Assembly (NCBI RefSeq): GCF_003569785.1
Contig: NZ_KZ983994.1
Coordinates: forward strand, 62,001-126,000
DNA: 64,000 nucleotides
DNA from: Leucobacter sp. wl10
GTDB taxonomy: Bacteria > Actinomycetota > Actinomycetes > Actinomycetales > Microbacteriaceae
Direction: 5' to 3'
Shown: positions 57,251-64,000 of the stretch, piece after piece
How the letters are laid out: the number at the start of each line of letters is the position of its first letter
How positions within the stretch are numbered: position 1 is the stretch's first letter
The notes under the pieces: generated by a model
What the model saw: the letters and a program-made list of their open reading frames with translations, nothing else
What the model was told of the DNA's origin: nothing
The model's database searches: none
Translations under genes and position numbers: made by a program

Positions 57251-58384
57251 ATGGTGGACGAGCTCTTCGACGCCCTCCTGCGCGCACTCGGGGCGCACGC
57301 GCTCTGGTACGCCCCGCCGAGGCCGGGGCCTCCGCTGCCGCGAACGACGATGTTCGTGGAGCCCGACGTCCCGATCGATCCGCTGAGCGCGCAGATCGTC
57401 ACCGCCGATCAGCTCGCCGCCGGCCTCGTCCCGCCGTCCGCCCGCGTCCGACTCGTCTTCGTGGCGGATGCCGCGCGGAGCAGCCCGGATGACGCTCCGG
57501 CCGGCGCCGCCGTCATCGCGACGGACCTCGCTCCCGTCACCCTCTGCAACCGCGTCGCCGAGGTGCTCCGCGCCGAACGCGATGAGCTCCGAGCCGCGCA
57601 GGACACGCAGCGGCTGCTCGTCGCGCTGCTCACCGGCGGGCCCGAGGCGCGGCGGCGCGCCCTGTCCCAGCTGCCCGCGCCGTCCGATCCCGAGGCCGCA
57701 TACACCAACGTCGTCGTCATCGAGGCGGGATCCCGAGGCGCGCGCTCGACGGCCGAGCCCGGGCTGCGCGCGGTGTTCCCGGAGGCCGCGATCCTGCGCA
57801 TCGGCGACCGGCTCGTGGTGCTGCAGCCCGAGCGCACCCGCTACGCGCGGCTGGAGCGAACGCAGAAGGAGGGGCTCACGAGGCTGCTCGACGAGATCGA
57901 CGGCCGGGCCGCCGTCGGCGGAAACGCGCGAGAACGGGAGGTCCTCGACATCCCGTTCGCCATCGCCTCGCACATCCTCTACGTCTCGGCACGGATCCCG
58001 CGGCTCCGGCCCCGCCGGGTCTACACGCAGGACGAGTACGGCATCTACTACGTCCTCGGCCTCATCCAGGAGCAGTTCCGGCAGCGCTTCGGCCGCGACG
58101 ACCCGCTCTCGCTCATCCACCCGGGCATGGTCGCGCTGATCCGGTACGACCGGGAGCACCGAACCGATCTGCGCGAGACGCTGTTCATGTACCTGGCCTA
58201 CGACCGCAACCTCAAGATGACGGCGGAGCGCATGTTCTCGCACCGCAACACCGTCTACAACAAGCTGCGCCGGATCCGGCAGATCCTGGACGAGGACCTC
58301 GAGGACCCGAAGCTGCGCTTCAGCCTGCAGTTCTCGCACCTGCTCATCACGTACCTGGGCGAGCGGGTGCCGGCCGAGTGGTGA
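57251..58384 (+). CDS. PucR/CdaR-type regulator
   Basis: A 377-residue regulator. N-terminal 100 residues form a variable ligand domain; a middle GGDEF-like region spans about 130-240. The C-terminal PucR HTH is visible: YDREHRTDLRETLFMYLAYD, then RNLKMTAERMFSHRNTVYNK and LRRIRQILDEDL. PucR/CdaR proteins control purine, sugar-acid or amino-acid catabolic genes. It lies in front of a minus-strand cluster (MFS, C45-type hydrolase, two carboxylesterases) and is convergent with it, so regulation would be in trans of the operon's far promoter. Confidence 0.9.
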   Translation: MVDELFDALLRALGAHALWYAPPRPGPPLPRTTMFVEPDVPIDPLSAQIVTADQLAAGLVPPSARVRLVFVADAARSSPDDAPAGAAVIATDLAPVTLCNRVAEVLRAERDELRAAQDTQRLLVALLTGGPEARRRALSQLPAPSDPEAAYTNVVVIEAGSRGARSTAEPGLRAVFPEAAILRIGDRLVVLQPERTRYARLERTQKEGLTRLLDEIDGRAAVGGNAREREVLDIPFAIASHILYVSARIPRLRPRRVYTQDEYGIYYVLGLIQEQFRQRFGRDDPLSLIHPGMVALIRYDREHRTDLRETLFMYLAYDRNLKMTAERMFSHRNTVYNKLRRIRQILDEDLEDPKLRFSLQFSHLLITYLGERVPAEW

Positions 58385-58430
58385 GCGCGGCCGGCTCTCG
58401 GCATGACCGGTGCGCGGCTCCCATCCGCTC

Positions 58431-59696
58431 TCAACCCGCGGAGGGCTGATCCCCCCGAAGCGCATGCCGGGGGATCAGCGCGAGCGCGAGCGCGCACGCG
58501 CACACCATCAGCGCGGCGCCGATCCAGAAGAGCGAGGAGAACGGGATCGCCATGATGAGGGCTCCGGCGAGCACTCCGCCGAGGCCGATGCCGATGTCTC
58601 CGCCGAGGTAGTTCATCGCGTTCGCCGCGCCCCACCGCGACTGCGGTGCGAGGGAGACCGTGATCACGCTCATCACCGGCATGAACGTGCCGAAGGCGAA
58701 ACCGAACAGGAGGCCGGCCGAGATGAAGACGACCTCGTCGGAGGCCGTCGCGACCACCGCGAACGATGCCGCTCCCAGGCCGAAGATCACGGGGAACAGG
58801 ACCGCGGTCGAGAAGCGCCGCAGGTGACGGGCCGCTCCGAGCCTGCTGACGATCATCGCGATCGCCGCGACCGTGAAGAACAGGCCCGGACGTTCGAACC
58901 CCGACCGCAGGCCGTACAGGGTGAGGAAGTTGAGGTACTGCGAGAAGCCGAGCGATGCGACGAACTGGACGAGGAAGACCGGGAGCGCGGTCCGCTCGAA
59001 GACCCGCCAGAACGCCCGCGCCGGCCGGTCGCCGGTGGGGGCGGCGCCCCCCTCTGCCCGCTCCCCGCGACGCCGCTCGTCCCACGGGCTCTTCGCGCTC
59101 AGCGCGATGAGCACCACGACGACGACCGCGACGGCGACGACCGCGAAGGCCTGGCTGATGCTGCCGAGCCCGAGCAGCAGGATCCCGATGCTCGGCCCGA
59201 CGGCGGAGGACAGCGACTGCCCGAGCCCGAAGTAGCTGATCCCCTCGGACATCCGCGAGCGCGGCAGGGTGTCCGCCACCATCGTGGCGGCCGCGGTCGT
59301 GACGGCCGCGAAGCCGAGCCCCTGCCAGACGCGCCAGAGCAGCAGCAGTTCGACCGACGGGAGGAGCACCGGCCCCGCCACGCCTGCGAAGAACGCGAGG
59401 CTGCCGGCGATGAGCGTCCACCGGCGCCCCCGGCGATCGACGAGCTGGCCGGCGACGATGCGGCCGAGGATCGCCGCGAGCGAGAAGACGAGCACCAGTA
59501 TCCCGCTGAACGCCGGCGGCCCGCCGAGGCGGTCGACGGAGAGCGGGATGAGGTTGGTGGCCGCCTGGTTGGAGGTCGAGGTGAGGAAGGAGGCGAAGGT
59601 GAGCAGGACGAAGAGCCCGGACCAGAGCGGCTCCCTGGGCGCTCCGGATCCCTCGGCCCGAGTCGGGGGCCTCACCACCGGCCGTGCTCCGTCCAT
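58431..59696 (-). CDS. MFS transporter
   Basis: A 421-residue twelve-helix MFS protein. The loop 2-3 motif is GQLVDRRGRRWTLIAGSLAF, and the helix 4-5 region includes LPRSRMSEGISYFGLGQSLS. In the second half, SRLGAARHLRRFSTAV replaces the loop 8-9 motif and FGFAFGTFMPVMSVITVSLA follows. These features suit a sugar/drug-exporter type. It follows the hydrolase gene by 24 bases on the same strand, so it is the distal operon member. Substrate probably the esters or amides handled by the neighbours, or their products. Confidence 0.88.
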   Translation of the reverse strand: MDGARPVVRPPTRAEGSGAPREPLWSGLFVLLTFASFLTSTSNQAATNLIPLSVDRLGGPPAFSGILVLVFSLAAILGRIVAGQLVDRRGRRWTLIAGSLAFFAGVAGPVLLPSVELLLLWRVWQGLGFAAVTTAAATMVADTLPRSRMSEGISYFGLGQSLSSAVGPSIGILLLGLGSISQAFAVVAVAVVVVVLIALSAKSPWDERRRGERAEGGAAPTGDRPARAFWRVFERTALPVFLVQFVASLGFSQYLNFLTLYGLRSGFERPGLFFTVAAIAMIVSRLGAARHLRRFSTAVLFPVIFGLGAASFAVVATASDEVVFISAGLLFGFAFGTFMPVMSVITVSLAPQSRWGAANAMNYLGGDIGIGLGGVLAGALIMAIPFSSLFWIGAALMVCACALALALIPRHALRGDQPSAG

Positions 59697-59720
59697 GTCC
59701 CCTCCCCCTCGCGTACGAGG

Positions 59721-61226
59721 CTAGGCGCGCGCACGTCTGGCGTAGGTCTGGGCCCGGAGATAGCCGGTGAGCGCCTCGCCCATCAGCCGGAGCGCCTCGT
59801 CGCGATCCTCGGAGACCTTGCCGACGGCCTGCAGGTTGAAACCGCGCCAGAGCTCGCGCTTGGCCCGGTTCAGCAGCTCGTCCTGCTCCGGCGAGACGCT
59901 GTCCGCGCGGTTCAGGTCGCGGCCCGTCTCCCAGATGTCGGTCTTCGCGTCCTCGACGGCCGACGCCGCGATCGCTTCGAGGCTGGATCCCAGCACCAGC
60001 CGGCAGTACTCGCCCGGCGCGTCGGGGAGCGTGCTCATCCGGCGGTCGCTCTCCCCGTTCATGAGGTACACCGTCCGGTCCTCCGGGATCGCGATGGTCT
60101 TCATCAGCGTCTTCCACTGGGGTCCGCGCATCTCGGGGCTCCAGCAGGAGCGCGGGTCGGCCTCCGGCTCGAGCGAGTAGACGTCGCGCTGCCAGGCCTC
60201 GCCGTCCCAGTAGTCGTGCGAGCCCAGCACGGCCGCGATCCGGTCCAGCGTCAGCTCGCCGTGCTGCTCGGAGAGCAGCCGGTCGTAGCTCGAGTAGCGC
60301 GGCCAGGCGTCGTACCAGCCGTCGCGGTAGCCGTCGCCGTCCTCCGGCTCCAGGGAGGACTGCATCTCCTCGTCGAGGAAGTGGTTGGTGGCCACGAGGT
60401 AGTCGCGCTCGCCGTGGTCGCCGGCGCCTCGGACGGCGTGGTGGGCGGGGGTGTACTCGACGAGCTTCGCGGTGCTCGGGTCGGCGAAGTGGGCGTTCTC
60501 GGCGTTCGAGGACTGCACGCTCAGGTAGGAGGCCACGGCCTCGTCGGCGGTCCGGGCGTGCATGAGCGCCGTCAGCTTCGAGGTCATGTTCGGCACGGCG
60601 ACCGCGTAGTCCTCGGGTCTCGCGCTCTGGCCGCCGCTGCCCATCACCACGAGCCCCGCGGCGTTCATGTTGAGGCTGCCGACGATCTCCCCGCCCCACG
60701 GGGGCGTGGAGATGAAGGGCTCCCCGTCGTCGGGAAACGCGACGACGACCACGGTGTACGTGCCCGCGTTCCACCCCTGGTCGAGGTTAGCGGAGGCGTA
60801 GAGCTTGCCGTCGACGGTCGCCGACCCCCAGGCCGAGAACGTGGAGCACATGGAGTGGCGCCCCGTCTCCAGCCTTTCCGGCGGCGCCATGATGAGCAGC
60901 GGCAGGGAGAGGTTCACGATCAGCACGTCGAGGTAGTCGAGCCCGGATCCCTCTGCCATGCCCTGCCACAGCTCCAGCATGCCGGGATTCTGCTCGCCGA
61001 CCATGCGCTCGTAGCGGCGCATCTCATCGACCATGGCCGCCCAGTCGTCGTTCCACATCGGGAGGATCGTGGCCCGCACGACCGTCGCGTTGCGAGCGAT
61101 GATCTCGCGGGCCTGCCGGCCGTACTGCACGCCCATCTCGCGCATGCTGCCGGAGATGACGATCACGGGCCTCACATCGGGGGGCATCGTGTCGGGATCG
61201 AAGTGCTGCTCGGAGTGCGTGGTCAT
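59721..61226 (-). CDS. C45-type autoproteolytic acyltransferase/amidohydrolase (Ntn fold)
   Basis: A 501-residue protein related to penicillin acyltransferase-like and phospholipase B-like Ntn hydrolases. A propeptide-like N-terminus (GSMREMGVQYGRQAREII, then MAEGSGLDYLDVLIVNLSL) precedes the candidate nucleophile Cys127 in HSMCSTFSAWGSATVDGKLY, the usual self-cleavage site and new N-terminus. ASANLDQGWNAGTYTVVVVA and GSLNMNAAGLVVMGSGGQSA follow. No signal peptide is seen, so action is likely cytoplasmic. It lies next to two carboxylesterases, implying hydrolysis of an acylated or amide natural compound. The reaction is unknown. Confidence 0.85.
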   Translation of the reverse strand: MTTHSEQHFDPDTMPPDVRPVIVISGSMREMGVQYGRQAREIIARNATVVRATILPMWNDDWAAMVDEMRRYERMVGEQNPGMLELWQGMAEGSGLDYLDVLIVNLSLPLLIMAPPERLETGRHSMCSTFSAWGSATVDGKLYASANLDQGWNAGTYTVVVVAFPDDGEPFISTPPWGGEIVGSLNMNAAGLVVMGSGGQSARPEDYAVAVPNMTSKLTALMHARTADEAVASYLSVQSSNAENAHFADPSTAKLVEYTPAHHAVRGAGDHGERDYLVATNHFLDEEMQSSLEPEDGDGYRDGWYDAWPRYSSYDRLLSEQHGELTLDRIAAVLGSHDYWDGEAWQRDVYSLEPEADPRSCWSPEMRGPQWKTLMKTIAIPEDRTVYLMNGESDRRMSTLPDAPGEYCRLVLGSSLEAIAASAVEDAKTDIWETGRDLNRADSVSPEQDELLNRAKRELWRGFNLQAVGKVSEDRDEALRLMGEALTGYLRAQTYARRARA

Positions 61227-61230
61227 GGGA

Positions 61231-62967
61231 TCACCCGTTCTCTGTGTTTCTGGCTGCTGGGGAGTCGGCGGAGGCCCGGGATCCGGCGGAGGCCCGGGAT
61301 TCGGCGGAGGCCCGGGATCCGCGCGATCCGCTCGGGCCCGCGGCGGCGGCGATGCGCGCGGCGAGCGGGAGCGCCGCGAGGATGCGCCGAGTCGCCGCCC
61401 GCGGGTCGCACTCGAGCGTCCACTCGGAGTCGATGCGCATGATCGCCCGGGATCCGCGCCGGTAGGGCTCCCAGGGCGGGGTGCCGGAGGCCGACGGGAT
61501 CCCGGTCCTCGCGAAGGCGAGCCAGGCGCCGCTCGCCTGGTCGGCGAGCCCGGCGGGCAGGCTCTCGGCGGGGCCGGTCACGCTCGGCATGCCGTCCGCG
61601 TTGCGGAGCACGAAGGGAAGCTCGGTGCAGTGCAGCGCCCTGCCGAAGGGCGAGACCTCGCCCCGCTCGGGATCGGCCGCCAGCACCCGCTCGGGGCTCG
61701 GCGCCCAGGACCAGAGGTAGCCGTACGTGCGCGCGTTCCAGAGGGACTGCGCCTCGGCCATGAGCTCTGCCCCCGTGCGGTAGTTGATGTCGTTGCAGAG
61801 GTCGACAAGGCCGAGCGTCTCGTCCTCGTACTGCTGCAGATAGCTCGCGAGAACCTCGGGGTGGTCCGTCACGGTGAGCGCCGAGGCGGCGCCCGCGACG
61901 GTGCTCTCATAGCGGGAGATGGCCTGCAGAACGCGCTCGGGCGCGGCTCGGTTGCCCGTCTCGCCCCGGACGGGTGAGACGATGGCGTCGCGCTCGCCGT
62001 CCGTCGTCCCGACGAGGAGGTCGATCTCCTTCGCGTGACCCGCGAGGATCGCGCCGAAGCCGTCCAGCGGCACGAAGTCGCCGTCGGTCACGGGGAAGAA
62101 CACGGCGCCGCCGAATGCGGGCCCGTCACCCTGGATCGCACGGCTCACGATGGTCTCGGCCGGGGCGCGCAGCAGCTCGTCGAGGGTGCGCAGCCCGAGG
62201 CTGCCGAGCACGGACTCGGCGGTGCCGCGGGACTGCTCGAGGGTCACCTGTCGGTTCACGAGCGGACCGCTCTGCACGATCGCGCGGGCGAAGAGCGAGC
62301 GCGACTCCGGGATCCCGAGATGCGTGGAGATGAAACCCGCGCCGGCCGACTGCCCGAGGACCGTGACATTGGCCGGGTCCCCGCCGAAGGCGGCGATGTT
62401 CCGCTGCACCCACCCGAGCGCCGCCTGGTGATCGCGCAGCCAGAGGTTCAAGCCGTCGCGGTACTCGTCGCGGAAGTCCGGCAGACCCTCCAGGTTGAGC
62501 GTGCCGAAGACGCCGAGCCGGTAGTTGATCGTGACGACGACGACGTCCTCCGCGTCGTCGACTGCCGAGACCAGGTTTCGCCCGCGGTAGAGCGGATCGA
62601 TGCTCCCGCCCGAGATCCCGCCGCCGCCGTGGATGAACACCATGACGGGCTTCCCGCCGTGTGCGACGCGACGCGTCCACACGTTGAGCGTGAGGCAGTC
62701 CTCGCTCTGCGGCGCGAGGGACGCGAGCTCCACCGGGTCGCGGGGCTGCACGCAGGAGTCGCCCCAGGAGAAGGCCGTGATCACGTCGTCGCGCGTCGTC
62801 GCCGGCGCGCGCGGACTGCGCCACCTGAGCGCGGGCCCCGCGTAGCGGATGCCCAGGAACTCGGAGACGCCGTGGGATCGCCTCCCGACGTAGGTGCCGT
62901 TCGGAGCTGCGACGGGCACGTCGACGGTGTCCGCTCCCGCGCCGGGCGCGCTCGATCCCGCGCTCAT
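61231..62967 (-). CDS. Type-B carboxylesterase, copy 2 (repeat-tailed)
   Basis: A 578-residue carboxylesterase of the alpha/beta-hydrolase type-B family. Landmarks are GIRYAGPALRWRSP, QSEDCLTLNVWT, FIHGGGGISGG (oxyanion hole), nucleophile Ser207 in VTVLGQSAGAGFIS, and the late ALHCTELPFVL histidine segment. It hydrolyses esters, amides or carbamates. The C-terminal 28 residues are a low-complexity Ser/Arg/Ala tail encoded by three 18-bp repeats, absent in normal family members. ATG 62967 overlaps the previous carboxylesterase stop (ATGA), and it precedes the C45-type gene by four bases. Confidence 0.92.
   Translation of the reverse strand: MSAGSSAPGAGADTVDVPVAAPNGTYVGRRSHGVSEFLGIRYAGPALRWRSPRAPATTRDDVITAFSWGDSCVQPRDPVELASLAPQSEDCLTLNVWTRRVAHGGKPVMVFIHGGGGISGGSIDPLYRGRNLVSAVDDAEDVVVVTINYRLGVFGTLNLEGLPDFRDEYRDGLNLWLRDHQAALGWVQRNIAAFGGDPANVTVLGQSAGAGFISTHLGIPESRSLFARAIVQSGPLVNRQVTLEQSRGTAESVLGSLGLRTLDELLRAPAETIVSRAIQGDGPAFGGAVFFPVTDGDFVPLDGFGAILAGHAKEIDLLVGTTDGERDAIVSPVRGETGNRAAPERVLQAISRYESTVAGAASALTVTDHPEVLASYLQQYEDETLGLVDLCNDINYRTGAELMAEAQSLWNARTYGYLWSWAPSPERVLAADPERGEVSPFGRALHCTELPFVLRNADGMPSVTGPAESLPAGLADQASGAWLAFARTGIPSASGTPPWEPYRRGSRAIMRIDSEWTLECDPRAATRRILAALPLAARIAAAAGPSGSRGSRASAESRASAGSRASADSPAARNTENG
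61266..61319. repeat. Three 18-bp tandem repeats in the carboxylesterase tail
   Basis: Three nearly identical copies of CGGCGGAGGCCCGGGATC in direct tandem (61266, 61284, 61302), one substitution in the middle copy. Each encodes a six-residue S/R/A unit on the minus strand, so unit changes alter tail length without frameshift. Confidence 0.9.
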
Positions 62968-64000
62968 GAGCTCTCTCCCGCGTTCCACATCCGCAGGAAC
63001 ACCCGGTCGAGCTCCGGATCCACGCGCGCGGGGCGGGCGCCGTCGCCGCCGAAGGCCAGCGTCTCGGGCTCGCCGAACAGGAACGGCCGCCAGGGGATCC
63101 CCGGGGCGGGGCTCGGATCGCCGCCACGCGCGAATCCCGTCCAGGACGACTGGATGGCCTCCGCGAGACGGCCGTCCACGCCCTCCCACCTCGGCCGCGG
63201 ATAGCCGAGCCAGGGCGCGTCGAAGAGATAGGCCAGCTCGATCTCGTGGAACGCGCCGTCCCCGAGCCGCTCCCACCCGGGCGGCACGCGCGACCAGCCC
63301 GCGATCCAGGCGGGAGCCCCGGCCGCGGTGAGCGCGTCCGCGATGAACCGCGCCCGCGCATCGACCTGGTGGCGGTTCACGAGGTGCCAGAGCATCGCAC
63401 GGCGCGCATCGGGGGTGTCGGGGCGCGCCTCTGGGAGCGCCGCGATCACCTCCGCAGCCGCGTCGCCGAAGCGGGTGCGGATCTCGTCGGCGAGCGCCGC
63501 GTCGGAGTCGAGCGCGCCGGCCGGGCCGAGCGGCGCATCCTCGCTCGTCGAGCTGATGAGCGTGGGGAGCGGCCGGAAGCGGCCCTCCCGGAACAGCCGG
63601 AGCACGGGATCCGGGAACACGACGCCGTCGATGTTCGGCGCCCACATCCGTCCGTGGCGGCGGTGCATCTCCATCGCCCCGTCGAGTACGAACCGCGCGG
63701 GCAGTGCGCGGAACTCGGCGAGGGACGACACCCCGAGATCGGCAGTCAGCTGTGCCCCCCAGGACTCGGCGGTGGCGAGTGGCACGGGAAGCTCGGGGTC
63801 GCCCGTGCCCGACTGGATGATCACCCGGTCCGCACCGCCCTCGGCGTCCGGGGCGTAGAGGAAGGAGCCCGAGATGTTGCCGCCCGCCGACTGGCCGAAC
63901 ACGGTGACGTTCTCAGGATCCCCGCCGAACTGCGCGATGTTGCGGCGCACCCAGCGCGCCGCGGCGAAGACGTCGAGCATTCCGTAGTTGCCGGAGACGG
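62964..64000 (-). CDS. Type-B carboxylesterase, copy 1 (cut by window end)
   Basis: C-terminal part of a second type-B carboxylesterase. The visible frame continues beyond base 64000 with VSGNYG before the internal Met at 63980. It shows the expected FAAARWVRRNIAQFGGDPEN, nucleophile in VFGQSAGGNISGS, and HEIELAYLFDAPWLG with the catalytic histidine region. The N-terminal part with the oxyanion HGGG lies outside. The end overlaps the next carboxylesterase start by four bases. The two esterases share family layout but differ widely in sequence, so they likely act on related but distinct substrates. Confidence 0.9.
   Translation of the reverse strand, partial: VSGNYGMLDVFAAARWVRRNIAQFGGDPENVTVFGQSAGGNISGSFLYAPDAEGGADRVIIQSGTGDPELPVPLATAESWGAQLTADLGVSSLAEFRALPARFVLDGAMEMHRRHGRMWAPNIDGVVFPDPVLRLFREGRFRPLPTLISSTSEDAPLGPAGALDSDAALADEIRTRFGDAAAEVIAALPEARPDTPDARRAMLWHLVNRHQVDARARFIADALTAAGAPAWIAGWSRVPPGWERLGDGAFHEIELAYLFDAPWLGYPRPRWEGVDGRLAEAIQSSWTGFARGGDPSPAPGIPWRPFLFGEPETLAFGGDGARPARVDPELDRVFLRMWNAGESS

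Noticed and set aside
58410..61442. 1010-codon plus-strand frame over the MFS and C45-type genes
   Set aside because: Charged low-complexity translation of the antisense strand; the minus-strand proteins have clear family motifs.

Overview
The window is very GC-rich, densely coded DNA with many 4-base start/stop overlaps, frequent GTG starts, several apparently leaderless genes (-10 hexamer 6-7 bases from the start codon), CIRCE and HAIR-type heat-shock operators, and two-component, PucR, MocR and HxlR regulators. This fits the chromosome of an actinobacterium, most likely a Microbacteriaceae member (Leucobacter- or Microbacterium-like). The family-level placement is inference. No rRNA, tRNA, CRISPR array or intact insertion sequence was seen. 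Product names come from motif and family recognition by eye, not from a database search.

Layout. 0-6 kb: a zinc alcohol dehydrogenase with a divergent MmyB-type regulator, a cyclophilin-like ORF that has lost its normal end, and an operon of XRE-cupin regulator, short ORF, EamA exporter, ABM-fold protein and a frameshifted DapA-family aldolase. 6-13 kb: a cyclase-family hydrolase, then a sulfur/thiol module (AhpD-like protein, PrdX-type deacylase, cystathionine-gamma-synthase-type enzyme, ArsR-rhodanese regulator, MFS transporter). A collapsed paralogue of the regulator precedes the MFS gene, and three operators of identical geometry (TATTC-N12-GAATA) tie the module together. 13-19.5 kb: redox genes, including an FAD monooxygenase, a LuxR stump, an Ohr/DUF308/flavoprotein-reductase operon facing a TetR gene, and an aldo/keto reductase facing an HxlR gene. 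19.5-25.6 kb: small membrane proteins, an SDR, a DoxX protein, a PQQ-type sugar dehydrogenase lipoprotein, an Hsp20 under CIRCE plus a HAIR-like site, and a lipase-maturation-factor-like membrane protein.

25.6-33.6 kb is the most interesting region. A tightly coupled seven-gene operon encodes an argininosuccinate-lyase-family enzyme with altered substrate-site motifs, an amino-acid-type ABC transporter (permease, ATPase, binding protein), two CE4-fold deacetylases and an MmgE/PrpD protein, with a divergent FCD-GntR regulator. Iminodisuccinate epimerase is an MmgE/PrpD protein and aminopolycarboxylate lyases belong to the fumarase/ASL superfamily, so I propose uptake and breakdown of an N-substituted aspartate-like or cyclic-imide compound rather than arginine synthesis.

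33.6-39.6 kb holds ordinary chromosomal genes: a membrane-associated protein, a DUF1206 protein, an AcuI-type reductase, an OmpR-type two-component pair and a PepSY-like protein. 39.8-45.4 kb is a probable inserted cassette (enamidase-like amidohydrolase, MHS-family transporter, LysR regulator, class-V aminotransferase/cysteine-desulfurase-like protein). It is followed by a 109-bp fused relic of the histidine-kinase and PepSY genes, a phosphotransferase relic and a perfect 31-bp inverted repeat. 46-50.8 kb carries an NMT1/ThiY-type ABC importer with a two-domain fused permease, and a glycosyltransferase. 50.8-57 kb carries MocR/LysE, a CPBP-family protein, a NarL-type two-component system and a BASS-family transporter. 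57.2-64 kb carries a PucR regulator facing MFS, C45-type hydrolase and two overlapping type-B carboxylesterases, the last cut by the window end.
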